Assembly (NCBI GenBank): GCA_902776455.1
Contig: CACYQI010000006.1
Coordinates: forward strand, 1-64,000
Direction: 5' to 3'
Source: an uncultured Bacteroidales bacterium
Lineage (GTDB): Bacteria > Bacteroidota > Bacteroidia > Bacteroidales > Bacteroidaceae
Length of the DNA: 64,000 nt
In this document: positions 26,182-34,665 of the stretch, piece after piece
How positions within the stretch are numbered: the stretch's first letter is position 1
Layout of the letters: every line of letters begins with the position of its first letter
Program-made: the position numbers and the translations under genes
The notes under the pieces: generated by a model
What the model was told of the DNA's origin: nothing
The model's database searches: none
Seen by the model: only the letters and a program-made list of their open reading frames with translations

Positions 26182-26730
26182 ATGGCACAACATCCTTTAT
26201 CTAAATTCCGCTACTGCCCCGTTTGCGGCTCCAGCAGGTTCGTCGAGAACAACTTCAAGAGCAAGCGGTGCGAAGACTGCGGCTTCGTCTATTATTTCAA
26301 CCCAAGTTCCTCGACCGTAGCCGTCATCGTGAACGACGAGAACCAACTCCTTGCCGTGCGACGCGCCAAGGAGCCGGCCCTCGGGACGCTCGACCTTCCC
26401 GGCGGCTTCTGCGACTGCTACGAGACAGGCGAAGAGGGCGTGCGGCGCGAAGTGAAGGAGGAGACGGGGCTGGACGTGGAGAGCGTGGAGTTCCTCTTCT
26501 CTGTTCCCAACGTCTATCCCTATGGAGGACTGGACATTCACACCATCGACCTCTTCTTCCTCTGCCGTGTGAAGAGCACGAAAGGGGCAACGGCGATGGA
26601 CGATGCGGCAGAGGTGCTGTGGCTCCCCTGGCAGGAGGTCAGGCCCGAATACTTCGGCTTGAAGTCCATCAGCCTTGGCGTGCGTCGGCTGCTCGGGATG
26701 CTGGCTCCTGGCTCGGCCAACGCCCGCTGA
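26182..26730 (+). CDS. NUDIX hydrolase with N-terminal zinc ribbon
   Basis: This is a 182-residue protein. A zinc ribbon (Cys 12, 15, 30, 33) precedes a NUDIX domain with the box at 75-97 (GFCDCYETGEEGVRREVKEE is its core). Zinc-ribbon NUDIX enzymes include NADH pyrophosphatase-like and ADP-ribose-type hydrolases; the substrate cannot be set from the sequence. The ATG at 26182 is preferred to 26152, which would leave almost no leader after the promoter. The 3' end overlaps the convergent acyltransferase gene by 62 bp. Confidence 0.85.
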   Translation: MAQHPLSKFRYCPVCGSSRFVENNFKSKRCEDCGFVYYFNPSSSTVAVIVNDENQLLAVRRAKEPALGTLDLPGGFCDCYETGEEGVRREVKEETGLDVESVEFLFSVPNVYPYGGLDIHTIDLFFLCRVKSTKGATAMDDAAEVLWLPWQEVRPEYFGLKSISLGVRRLLGMLAPGSANAR

Positions 26731-27718
26731 GCCACGGAATGCGCTCGATGTAGGGCACAAGCCATGCGCAAAGGCAGAACACGACGGGCAGCAGGATGAG
26801 CACATCGTCGGTGCGGCCGTAGATGCTCCTGCCGAAACAGAGGTGCGTGAACTTGTAGAAGTAGAGCATCGGGTAGTGGGAAATGAAGAAGACCATGCTG
26901 TGCTCGCCGATGAAGCATAGCAACGGGATTCGCGGCACTTGGAGCGTCAGCAGCACACCCGCAAGGCCGCAAAGCACCAAGGTGGCGTTGACGACCGCCA
27001 TCAAAGCATTGCCCGTGAAGAAGTTCTGGCTCATGTTGTACGTCCCGGGTGCCACAAAGCCGAGCACGACGAAGGCCGCTACCATGAGCCACGAGGCGGT
27101 CATCACTTGCCGGCTGCTGAAGTGCTGCATCACCCAGTGCCACAACCGTCCGAGATAAAAGAAGTAGCAGGCGATGAAGACGTTGCCAAGGCTCATCGGC
27201 ACGTTGTTGCCCGTCCGGAATGCCCAGTAGCTGACGGCAGGGAAGAGTAGCGTGAGCCAGCACAGATGCTTCACCTTGTCAATGTACCGCACCATCATAT
27301 AGACCGTGAAGAACGAGAAGAGGAACCAGATAGGCGAGTTTCCGTAGAAACCACTCTTCATCCAAAGGTGTTCCCACTCAAGAGGTTCGACGAACTTATG
27401 GTAGCGTTCCGTCAGAGGGAAATAGAAGCTGAAATAGACAACGGCGCCGATGATGCCGCTCATCAAGTAGGGCACGAGCAGGCGCTTGCTTCTGTCCTTC
27501 AGGTAGTCGAAGTCGGAGCCGGCGGACGTCCCCTTGTTGAAGTAGCCGGCCTTAAAGAAGAAGAAGCTCATAAAGAAGAAGCTCCACTTCATCACCTCGA
27601 GCCACCAATCCTGCTTGTCCAAGCCGCAGAAGGCCATGATGTGTAGCGTCACCATGCGAATGATGCAGATGCCGCAAAGGATGTCGAAGGCGTGGTTTCG
27701 TTGTTTCATAGGCTTCAC
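26669..27718 (-). CDS. Acyltransferase-3 family membrane protein
   Basis: This is a 349-residue protein with about ten membrane helices. The start (RNHAFDILCGICIIRMVTLH) carries the conserved Arg and His of the acyltransferase-3 family that O-acylates cell-surface sugars. It overlaps the upstream LicD gene by ATGA, so the two likely act in one surface-glycan pathway. The tail (RWPSQEPASRAADARQG) overlaps the convergent NUDIX gene. Confidence 0.85.
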   Translation of the reverse strand: MKPMKQRNHAFDILCGICIIRMVTLHIMAFCGLDKQDWWLEVMKWSFFFMSFFFFKAGYFNKGTSAGSDFDYLKDRSKRLLVPYLMSGIIGAVVYFSFYFPLTERYHKFVEPLEWEHLWMKSGFYGNSPIWFLFSFFTVYMMVRYIDKVKHLCWLTLLFPAVSYWAFRTGNNVPMSLGNVFIACYFFYLGRLWHWVMQHFSSRQVMTASWLMVAAFVVLGFVAPGTYNMSQNFFTGNALMAVVNATLVLCGLAGVLLTLQVPRIPLLCFIGEHSMVFFISHYPMLYFYKFTHLCFGRSIYGRTDDVLILLPVVFCLCAWLVPYIERIPWLSGRWPSQEPASRAADARQG

Positions 27719-28563
27719 TTTTCACTTTTCACTTCGGGAAAGGCAAGTTCCGCAGGCCGATGGCTGACTTTCATCTCGTCGGGGATGTCTTTGCGGACAG
27801 AGCCGTAGTGGTTGTTCAGGTAGAGCAGGAGGTCGCGTGGCGCTTTGACTTGGAGCGGCCCTAAGGTGACGGTCTGCGCTTCCTCGATGTCCTTGATGGG
27901 CAGATGCTCGCTTCGGGTGATGATGTTCTTCACCTCGTCGAGCCGCGACCCGTTGAACATCGTCTGCACCCTATACATTATATTATATATATGGCGTTTG
28001 CCGAGGAGCGTGACGAGCAGCCGCGTGAACAGACAGGGCAGCCAGCCTCGCTTCCTTGGCTCAGGGATGTCGCACTTGCCGCAATGCTTCCACTGCCAGA
28101 TCTCCGTGGCGATGAAGAGTCCGTTGAGGAAGAAGACGGCTTTCTGTTGCAGTCGTCCGAGCCATTGCTGCCGAGGTATCTTGTCGAAGGGGAATATATC
28201 GACGTAGATGCCTTGGTGCATACGGATGTGTCGGAACGTGGACTCCGAGAAGCGGGAGCCGTTCATGCGGACTTTCATGAAGTAGAATGGCGTGTGCGGC
28301 TCCGTGTCGGGTGTCTGGAGGAAGAAGCGGTCGCCGAATTCCTCTTGCGCCATCTGGGCGAAACGCTCATAGTCGTGCCGCATCATGCCCACATCGACGT
28401 CGTCGTCCCACGGCAGTATCTTCTGCCAGAAGTACGCGCCGATGGCCGTTCCGCCTGTCACGAAGTAGCGGATGCCATGCTTCCGGCAGATGCGGTCCAC
28501 CTCGGCGAGCGTCTCGTAGAGCGCTGCCTGAAGCTGCTGAAGTTCCTGCCCGCGGTAGTTCAT
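27715..28563 (-). CDS. LicD-family phosphotransferase
   Basis: This is a 282-residue protein. The LicD signature is clear (IRYFVTGGTAIGAYFW then ILPWDDDVDVGM), the metal-binding acidic cluster of nucleotidyltransferase-fold enzymes. LicD proteins transfer phosphocholine or similar groups onto surface polysaccharides. The last codons (EVKSEK, stop) are made from the heptamer GTGAAAA repeated in the 27718-27740 area, so a repeat defines the C-terminus. It is in an operon with the acyltransferase. Confidence 0.9.
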   Translation of the reverse strand: MNYRGQELQQLQAALYETLAEVDRICRKHGIRYFVTGGTAIGAYFWQKILPWDDDVDVGMMRHDYERFAQMAQEEFGDRFFLQTPDTEPHTPFYFMKVRMNGSRFSESTFRHIRMHQGIYVDIFPFDKIPRQQWLGRLQQKAVFFLNGLFIATEIWQWKHCGKCDIPEPRKRGWLPCLFTRLLVTLLGKRHIYNIMYRVQTMFNGSRLDEVKNIITRSEHLPIKDIEEAQTVTLGPLQVKAPRDLLLYLNNHYGSVRKDIPDEMKVSHRPAELAFPEVKSEK

Positions 28564-28566
28564 TTT

Positions 28567-28643
28567 CTGTTATAGTTGCGATAGTTGCTATAGATGCTAT
28601 AGTCTCTATAGTAGCTATAGATTCTATAGATTCTATAGTTGCT
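28567..28643. repeat. CTATAGTTG nonamer array, copy 1
   Basis: About eight 9-bp units of CTATAGNNN. The YhaM-like gene ends inside the last unit, whose CTATAG supplies its Leu codon and TAG stop. A second array is at 35784-35872. Confidence 0.9.
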
Positions 28644-29505
28644 ATAGCTTTTTCACCTTCTTTGTTCCCAGGGCATTCATGTACTCCATGTCGCCGGCGC
28701 CTTCCCAGGTGTCGGTCTTGGCACTGAGGTTGTCAATATGGCTCACGACGATGGCCTCCTGGGTGCAGGGCACGACGGGGCTGCCGAACTCGCGCTGGCC
28801 GTGATGCGCCAGTACGCAGTGGACGATGCGCTTCGTCTCCTCCTTGTCTATGCCCTTGCTGTCGAGGATGTTCTGCAGCCAGTGCGCCCCGATGTAGATG
28901 TGGCCGAGCAGGTACATGTCGGGCTGGCTTTCGCCTTGCTTGCTGTACTCGTTCATCTTGCCGCAGTCGTGGAAGAGAATCGCAAGGATGCAATGTTCCA
29001 CCTTCACCTCGTAGGGCAGGCAGGGATAGAGTCCTTCGAGCATCCGCAGCATCTGGTGCGTGTGGTTCAAGAGGCCGCCGGGATAGGCGTGATGCATGGC
29101 TGTGGCGGCCGGATACTGACTGAACGGCTCGTAGAAACGGCTGGCAAATTCCTCGATGATGCTCGTCAAGGTCTTGTCCGAGCAGTAGCTGAGGAGCTTC
29201 GTTATCGTAGCGTCCCAGACGTCGCGGCGCACAGGTCGTGGCAACAGATTGTAGAGCGGATGGTCGAGTAGCGGTTCGCCCAGGGGCTTGAGGTCGCGCA
29301 GGTCGCACGACTTCTTGCCGTCGTTGTCCTTCAGATTATAGAAGACAACGAGTTGTCCCACCTGCGGTTCGGCCGTGGGCGGCATGTCCCAAACGGCCAC
29401 ATTGATGGCTTCGAGGAGGTTCGCCACCTTCAGCGAAGCGTAAGGCGACCCGGTCTTCGTCGTGCCGTTACTGCGGCTGATGACGAGGTATTCTGTGTTG
29501 TTCAT
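28642..29505 (-). CDS. YhaM-like 3'-5' exoribonuclease (OB fold plus HD domain)
   Basis: This is a 287-residue protein. An N-terminal OB-fold nucleic-acid-binding half (YLVISRSNGTTKTGSPYASL) is followed by an HD-type metal phosphohydrolase (HHAYPGGLLNHTHQML, ILFHDCGKMNEY, LAHHG). This is the YhaM layout, whose known members trim RNA or DNA from the 3' end. The stop is provided by the CTATAG repeat. It is upstream of licD on the same strand and the first gene after the divergent promoter region. Confidence 0.85.
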   Translation of the reverse strand: MNNTEYLVISRSNGTTKTGSPYASLKVANLLEAINVAVWDMPPTAEPQVGQLVVFYNLKDNDGKKSCDLRDLKPLGEPLLDHPLYNLLPRPVRRDVWDATITKLLSYCSDKTLTSIIEEFASRFYEPFSQYPAATAMHHAYPGGLLNHTHQMLRMLEGLYPCLPYEVKVEHCILAILFHDCGKMNEYSKQGESQPDMYLLGHIYIGAHWLQNILDSKGIDKEETKRIVHCVLAHHGQREFGSPVVPCTQEAIVVSHIDNLSAKTDTWEGAGDMEYMNALGTKKVKKL

Positions 29506-29507
29506 CT

Positions 29508-29660
29508 TACATTTACCATTTAATCATCTTACATTTACCATTTAATCATTTACCATTTACCATTTGTTCCCCCTAAAGGGGGTAAGGGGGTCCTTACCAT
29601 TTACCATTTGTTCCCCCTAAAGGGGGTTAGGGGGTCCTTGCCATTTACTATTTTATAGGC
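29508..29660. repeat. CCATTTA heptamer array with CCCCCTAAAGGGGG hairpins
   Basis: CCATTTA/TTACATT heptamers alternate with two copies of a TTCCCCCTAAAGGGGGT element, each followed by GGGGGTCCTT. No gene is present. Confidence 0.85.
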
Positions 29661-29687
29661 AAATGACATTTATTGCTTTTTCCTTCG

Positions 29688-29714
29688 CAAAGTTACGAAA
29701 TTTCCTTAACTTTG
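29688..29714. promoter_or_regulatory. Back-to-back promoters of yhaM-like and tadA genes
   Basis: TAACTTTG on the minus strand (29688-29695) and TAACTTTG on the plus strand (29707-29714) are 11 bp apart, so the two polymerases would compete. Confidence 0.6.
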
Positions 29715-29759
29715 CAGCAGAAAAGCAGAAAAAAGATGCGGCAAAGTATTAAATGGTAA

Positions 29760-30215
29760 ATGGTAAATGATAAAATGGTAAATGAAGTTGATGTTTTCTT
29801 CATGAAGCAGGCTTTGGTGGAGGCGAAGGAGGCGTACCGGCAGGGCGAGGTTCCGGTGGGTGCCGTCGTGGTGTGCAGGGACCGAATCATCGCCAAGAGT
29901 CACAATCTGACTGAGTTGCTGCACGATGTCACCGCGCATGCCGAGATGCAGGCCATCACGTCGTCGGCGGAGCACCTTGGCGGCAAGTACCTGAACGACT
30001 GCACGCTCTACGTCACGGTGGAGCCTTGTGTGATGTGTGCCGGTGCCCTCGGATGGTCGCAAATCAGCCGTATCGTCTATGGAGCACCCGACGAGAAGCG
30101 CGGCTACTCCCGCTTTGCGCCCGCTGCCTTGCACCCTCGGACGCAAGTGACTGCTGGCGTAATGGCCGACGAATGCACCGCACTCATGCAACGCTTCTTC
30201 AGGGAAAAACGATAA
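29760..30215 (+). CDS. tadA: tRNA adenosine deaminase-type nucleoside deaminase
   Basis: This is a 151-residue protein with the cytidine-deaminase fold. Zinc ligands and catalytic Glu are His60 and Glu62 (HAEM) and Cys90, Cys93 (PCVMCAGAL). Known TadA makes inosine at the wobble base of tRNA-Arg; guanine deaminase-like relatives are less likely given the sequence. The start region is built from AAATGGT heptamers, giving two in-frame ATG choices (29760 and 29775). The core begins near MKQALVEAKEAY. Confidence 0.85.
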   Translation: MVNDKMVNEVDVFFMKQALVEAKEAYRQGEVPVGAVVVCRDRIIAKSHNLTELLHDVTAHAEMQAITSSAEHLGGKYLNDCTLYVTVEPCVMCAGALGWSQISRIVYGAPDEKRGYSRFAPAALHPRTQVTAGVMADECTALMQRFFREKR

Positions 30216-30236
30216 CCCGACGTAGATGAGAACTTT

Positions 30237-31048
30237 AAACCACAGATTGAGCAGATTAAACAGATTAAGAGTAGAAATTAGAACAACGGATTTAACGGAT
30301 TGGACGGATTACGACTAGAATTTTAAACCACAGATTGAGCAGATTAAACAGATTAAGAGTAGAAATTATAACAACGGATTTAACGGATTGGACGGATTAC
30401 GACTAGAATTTTAAACCACAGATTAAGCAGATTAAACAGATTAAGAGTAGAAATTATAACAACGGATTTAACGGATTAGACGGATTTCGAGTGAATACTT
30501 TCACCGCGGATTGCCCAAATCATACTAACGGAGATTGACTTATAAAACCACGGAGATTGACTTATAAAACCACGGATTTAACGGATTTAACGGATTATTC
30601 TTGCCAACTGATGATAGAGCCAATCCGTCTAATCCGTTAAATCCGTTGTTTTTAATTCTACTTAAAATCTGTTTAATCAGCTTAATCTGTGGTTTTTTAG
30701 TCCAGCCTTAATCCGTCCAATCCGTTCAATCCGTTGTTTTAAATTCTAGTCAAAATCTGTTTAATCAGCTCAATCTGTGGTTTTTTAGTCCAGCCTTAAT
30801 CCGTCTAATCCGTTCAATCCGTGGTTATAATTTCTAGTCAAAATCTGTTTAATCTGCTTAATCTGTGGTTTTTTAGTCCAGTCTTAATCCGTCCAATCCG
30901 TTCAATCCGTTGTTATAATTTATAGTCAAAATCTGTTTAATCAGCTTAATCTGTGGTTTAATTCTCCAGTCTTAATCCGTCTAATCCGTTCAATCCGTTG
31001 TTTTAAATTCTAGTCTTAGTCCGTTTGTTCCGTTCAATCCGTGGTGTG
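30237..31048. repeat. 88-bp repeat array in two opposing blocks
   Basis: Three direct units with an 88-bp period begin at 30241, 30329 and 30417 (cores CACAGATT and CGGATTTAACGGATTGGACG). After about 120 bp, four to five inverted units begin at 30622, 30710, 30798, 30887 and 30974. Each unit contains 9-bp sub-repeats (CAGATTAAN, AACGGATTN). A transcript could fold into very long hairpins. No gene is present from 30216 to 31410 apart from a short 22-bp-family relic. Confidence 0.95.
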
Positions 31049-31156
31049 GGAAGGGTCAATCCGCGGTGGCGAATCGCCGTTTGTGTCGCCGAAAATTGTT
31101 TACAGGAAAATCCGTTGTTTGCAGGTGTTCGGAGGTGCGTAGCGTGGGGTGTCGGT

Positions 31157-31206
31157 CAACACTCCACGTAGTGTCGGCCGATTCTCCACGTAGTGTTGGC
31201 CGATGC
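31157..31206. repeat. Divergent CTCCACGTAGTGT relic of the 22-bp family
   Basis: Two to three units of the CTCCACGGAGC family carry a GTAG variant. The remaining 31049-31410 shows no coding signal. Confidence 0.65.
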
Positions 31207-31410
31207 CCCTCGCTTTGTTCACTATCCCTTCACGCCCTTTTTGACGGAAAACTATGCCGATTTTACCGAGCCAACGTACTGCGATGGTATTTTCTTTACA
31301 TCGCGTCGAAAAAAGCTACCTTGTAAATAGTTGAAAATCAACGCCCATTCGATTTAAGGCCATTTCTTGCGTCGGGGGCTACAAAGTGCCACCGCGACGG
31401 AGAAATGCCG

Positions 31411-32481
31411 TCAGAGCGCGTCCGAATGCGAACTTTCTTGACAAGCGAGCAGTTTGAGGTAGGTCCCGATGGCCTGCTTTATTTCGTAGTCCTCCACGAA
31501 CTCGTCGGCGGAGTGGCTGCGACTGCTCTGTCCCGGTCCCATCTTCAGGCTGGGGAAGGGCATGAGGGCCTGGTCGCTGAGCGTAGGCGAACCGAAGGGC
31601 TTGCCGCCAAGCGCGACGATGCGCTGCACGAGCGGATGCTTCGCGTCGATGCCCGACGAGCTGAGTCGCGTGCTGCGGGCCTTGACTTCCGACTTGACGT
31701 TCAGGCTGATGAGCTTGAGGAGTTCGCGGTTGGTGTAGCACTCGTTGGACCGCACATCAACGGTGAACGTGCAGACGTCGGGCACCACGTTGTGCTGTGT
31801 GCCGGCATTGACAATCGTCACCGACATCTTGACCGGTCCGAGCAGGGGCGATACCCTTTCGAACTTGTAGTGGCGGAACCATTCGATGTCGTCGATGGCG
31901 TGGTAGATGGCGTTGTCGCCTTCGTCGCGGGCTGCGTGTCCCGCCTTGCCGTGAGCCGTGACGTCGATCACCATCAGCCCCTTCTCGGCGATGGCCGGCT
32001 GCATGCCGGTCGGCTCTCCGACGAGTGCGACGTCAATCTTCGGCAACAGGGGCAGAACGCTCTCTATGCCGCCTTTTCCGCTCACTTCCTCTTCGGCGCT
32101 GGCCAGGAAGACGAGGTTGTAGAGGCTTCCGCCTTCTTTGAGAAGGGCGAAGACATGCAGGAGAGAGACTAGGCTGGCACCGTCGTCGTTGGCTCCGAGG
32201 CCGTAGATGCGGCTTCCTTCGCGAGTGGCGCGGAACGGGTCGCGCTGCCATCCGTCTACGGGCTTCACCGTGTCGATGTGTGCGTTCAGCAGCAACGTCT
32301 GCTTTGCGGCGTCGAACCCCGGCTGTACCGACCAGATGTTGTTGCCCATTCGCTGTACCTCAAGGCCGAGTTCGCCCTGCATATAGTTCTGCAGGAGGTC
32401 GGCAGCCGCCTTCTCCTCCCTGCTTACGCGCGGCACCTCGATGAGCCGACACAGCAGCCCCACCGCTTTCTCATTGACCAT
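31411..32481 (-). CDS. M20-family deacetylase, ArgE-like
   Basis: This is a 356-residue protein. Zinc-peptidase M20 motifs are present (LLNAHIDTVKP, YGLGANDDGAS, FLASAEEEVSGKGG, VGEPTG). In Bacteroidetes such proteins act as N-acetyl- or N-succinylornithine deacetylase in arginine synthesis, which I infer here. The N-terminus (MVNEKAVG) and two further in-frame ATGs are made from CAATGGT heptamers (32470-32505), so the true start is uncertain. A -7 box (TAACTTTG) lies at 32525-32532. Confidence 0.85.
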   Translation of the reverse strand: MVNEKAVGLLCRLIEVPRVSREEKAAADLLQNYMQGELGLEVQRMGNNIWSVQPGFDAAKQTLLLNAHIDTVKPVDGWQRDPFRATREGSRIYGLGANDDGASLVSLLHVFALLKEGGSLYNLVFLASAEEEVSGKGGIESVLPLLPKIDVALVGEPTGMQPAIAEKGLMVIDVTAHGKAGHAARDEGDNAIYHAIDDIEWFRHYKFERVSPLLGPVKMSVTIVNAGTQHNVVPDVCTFTVDVRSNECYTNRELLKLISLNVKSEVKARSTRLSSSGIDAKHPLVQRIVALGGKPFGSPTLSDQALMPFPSLKMGPGQSSRSHSADEFVEDYEIKQAIGTYLKLLACQESSHSDAL

Positions 32482-32524
32482 TGACCATTGAAGATTGACC
32501 ATCATTCCATACCATTTGATAGCG

Positions 32525-32532
32525 CAAAGTTA
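32525..32532 (-). promoter_or_regulatory. -7 box of the ArgE-like gene
   Basis: TAACTTTG on the minus strand, about 45 bp before the start. Confidence 0.5.
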
Positions 32533-32606
32533 AGGAAAAATGAAAAATGAACAGCGAAGAATGAAGATTTTTTCACGTTTCTCTTTCCACTTTTCACTTT
32601 TTTTCG

Positions 32607-32614
32607 TACCTTTG
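32607..32614 (+). promoter_or_regulatory. -7 box of the acyl-CoA ligase gene
   Basis: TACCTTTG on the plus strand, 68 bp before the chosen ATG. It is followed by an AATTTTG-type repeat up to the start. Confidence 0.55.
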
Positions 32615-32681
32615 TCGTACTAAAAAGAGAATTACGGCCTAAATCGTTTTGAATTTTGAATTTAATAATTTTGAATTTCTA

Positions 32682-34490
32682 ATGCAGAACCCCAGTCCAC
32701 TCCCGTCGCTCATCCAGAGCCAAGCCGCCGTTTATGGCAACCGTGCCGCCATGCTTTATCGTGATGATGAACTGCAAAAGTGGAAGGAAATATCGTGGGA
32801 GAACTTTGCCCGGACCGTGAGCCGCGTGTCGGCCTCGCTGCTCGAACTGGGCGTCGGGGTGCAGGAGAACATCGCCACCTTCTCGCAGAACATGCCCGAA
32901 TGCATGTATGTCGATTTCGGCGCCTACGGCATCCGAGCCGTCACCATCCCGTTCTATGCCACAGCAAGCGAGATGCAAGTGAAGTACATGGTGAGCGACG
33001 CCAAGATACACTACATCTTCGTCGGCGAACAGTACCAGTACGACACGGCCTACCGCATACTCAAGATAGAGCACTCCATGCAGCGGCTCATCATCTTCGA
33101 CCCTTCCGTCGAGAAGGATTCGCAGGACAATGTGAGCCTCTATTTCGATGAGTTCCTTGCCCTTTCCGACGGTAAGGACCACGCCGAAGAGATAGCCAGG
33201 CTCACGGCCGAAGTGCAGGAGGACGACCTGGCCAACATCCTCTACACCAGCGGCACGACGGGCATCAGCAAGGGCGTCATGCTCACCCACCGCATGTACA
33301 ACGCCGCCTTCCGCGGACACGTTGGGGCTTTGCCGCTCACCCACAGCGACCTCGTCATGAACTTCCTGCCCTTCACCCACGTCTTCGAGCGCGGATGGTC
33401 CTATCTCTGCCTGAAGACTGGCTGCACGCTGGCTGTCAACCGACGTCCCGCCGACATCCTGCAGAGCCTGCGCGAAGTGCATCCCACCTGCATGTGTGCT
33501 GTGCCTCGCTTCTGGGAAAAAGTGTATGCCGGCGTCCAGGAGAAGATAAACTCGTCCTCGCCTATACAGAGAAGGATGCTCGAGGACGCGTTGCGCATCG
33601 GCAAGGCCTACAACGTCGATTACAAGATGCGCGGCCTCGTGCCGCCCCTCGCCCTGAAGATGCGCTACGTCTTCTACGAGAAGACCGTCATCGCCCTGCT
33701 CTTGAAGACCTTGGGCCTTGAGCGGCACAACTTCTTCCCCACAGCCGGAGCAGCCATTCCGCCTGTCATCGAGGGGTTCGTCCGCTCGGCAGGCATCATG
33801 ATGATTACTGGCTACGGACTCACCGAAAGCACCGCCACCGTCTCCTGCGACCGCTGGAACAAGCCCATCTCGCTCGGTTCCATCGGTCGTCCGCTTGACG
33901 GCGTGCAGGTGAAGTTCAGCGAGAGCGGCGAGATACTCCTCAAGGGCGACACCATCACAAAAGGCTATTACCGCAAAGCCGAAATAACGGCCATGGCGAT
34001 AGACGACGAAGGATGGTTCCACACAGGCGATGCCGGCTACATGAAGAACGGCGAGCTTTACATGACGGAACGCATCAAGGACCTCTTCAAGACGAGCAAC
34101 GGCAAGTACATCGCCCCGCAGATGCTCGAGTCGAAGTTCTGTGTCGATCGCTACATCGACCAGATTGTCATCATCGCCGACCAGCACAAATTCGTTTCGG
34201 CGCTCGTCATTCCCGAGTACAAACTGCTCGAGGAAGTGGCGCAGAAAAGGGGCATCGCCTACAGCAACCGTGCCGAACTCTGTGCCAACCCCGCCATCGT
34301 GGACTTCGTCATGGAGCGTATCGAGACCATCCAGCAGGACCTTGCCTCCTACGAGCAAGTGAAGCGCATCACCCTCCTGCCGGAGCCTTTCAGCCTCGAG
34401 CGTGGAGAACTGACCAACACGCTTAAGGTGAAGCGGCCCGTCCTCAACCAGCATTACAAAGAACAGATAGATAAGATGTACGAAGAATAG
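32682..34490 (+). CDS. Long-chain fatty acid-CoA ligase
   Basis: This is a 602-residue AMP-forming enzyme. Motifs include ILYTSGTTGISKGVMLTH (ATP loop), TGYGLTESTATVSC, WFHTGDAGY and RIKDLFKTSNGKYIAPQ, as in bacterial FadD and long-chain acyl-CoA synthetases. It activates fatty acids for lipid synthesis or turnover on the inner membrane. The ATG at 32682 is chosen; a longer TTG frame at 32649 reads only an AATTTTG repeat. It is monocistronic. The following 34491-34665 holds TAACTTCC-type repeats and the RF2 leader, no gene. Confidence 0.95.
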   Translation: MQNPSPLPSLIQSQAAVYGNRAAMLYRDDELQKWKEISWENFARTVSRVSASLLELGVGVQENIATFSQNMPECMYVDFGAYGIRAVTIPFYATASEMQVKYMVSDAKIHYIFVGEQYQYDTAYRILKIEHSMQRLIIFDPSVEKDSQDNVSLYFDEFLALSDGKDHAEEIARLTAEVQEDDLANILYTSGTTGISKGVMLTHRMYNAAFRGHVGALPLTHSDLVMNFLPFTHVFERGWSYLCLKTGCTLAVNRRPADILQSLREVHPTCMCAVPRFWEKVYAGVQEKINSSSPIQRRMLEDALRIGKAYNVDYKMRGLVPPLALKMRYVFYEKTVIALLLKTLGLERHNFFPTAGAAIPPVIEGFVRSAGIMMITGYGLTESTATVSCDRWNKPISLGSIGRPLDGVQVKFSESGEILLKGDTITKGYYRKAEITAMAIDDEGWFHTGDAGYMKNGELYMTERIKDLFKTSNGKYIAPQMLESKFCVDRYIDQIVIIADQHKFVSALVIPEYKLLEEVAQKRGIAYSNRAELCANPAIVDFVMERIETIQQDLASYEQVKRITLLPEPFSLERGELTNTLKVKRPVLNQHYKEQIDKMYEE

Positions 34491-34665
34491 TAAAGGAATT
34501 TAAATGGAAGTAGAAATGGGAGTTAAATAGGAAGTTAAGTACTTCGTACAGGACAATACCACAGCCTTCCAAAGCTATTGTCCATGAGCACAAGCGAATT
34601 AACTTCCACGAGCGAAGCGATGTAACTTCCCCCTTTTACTTCCTCTTATAACTTCAAATCGTAAA

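Noticed and set aside
30237-31048. CRISPR array
   Set aside because: The 88-bp units contain no unique spacers of constant length and switch orientation; no cas genes are present.
32679-34454. 591-codon frame antisense to the acyl-CoA ligase
   Set aside because: Complement of a recognised enzyme; no motif or promoter.
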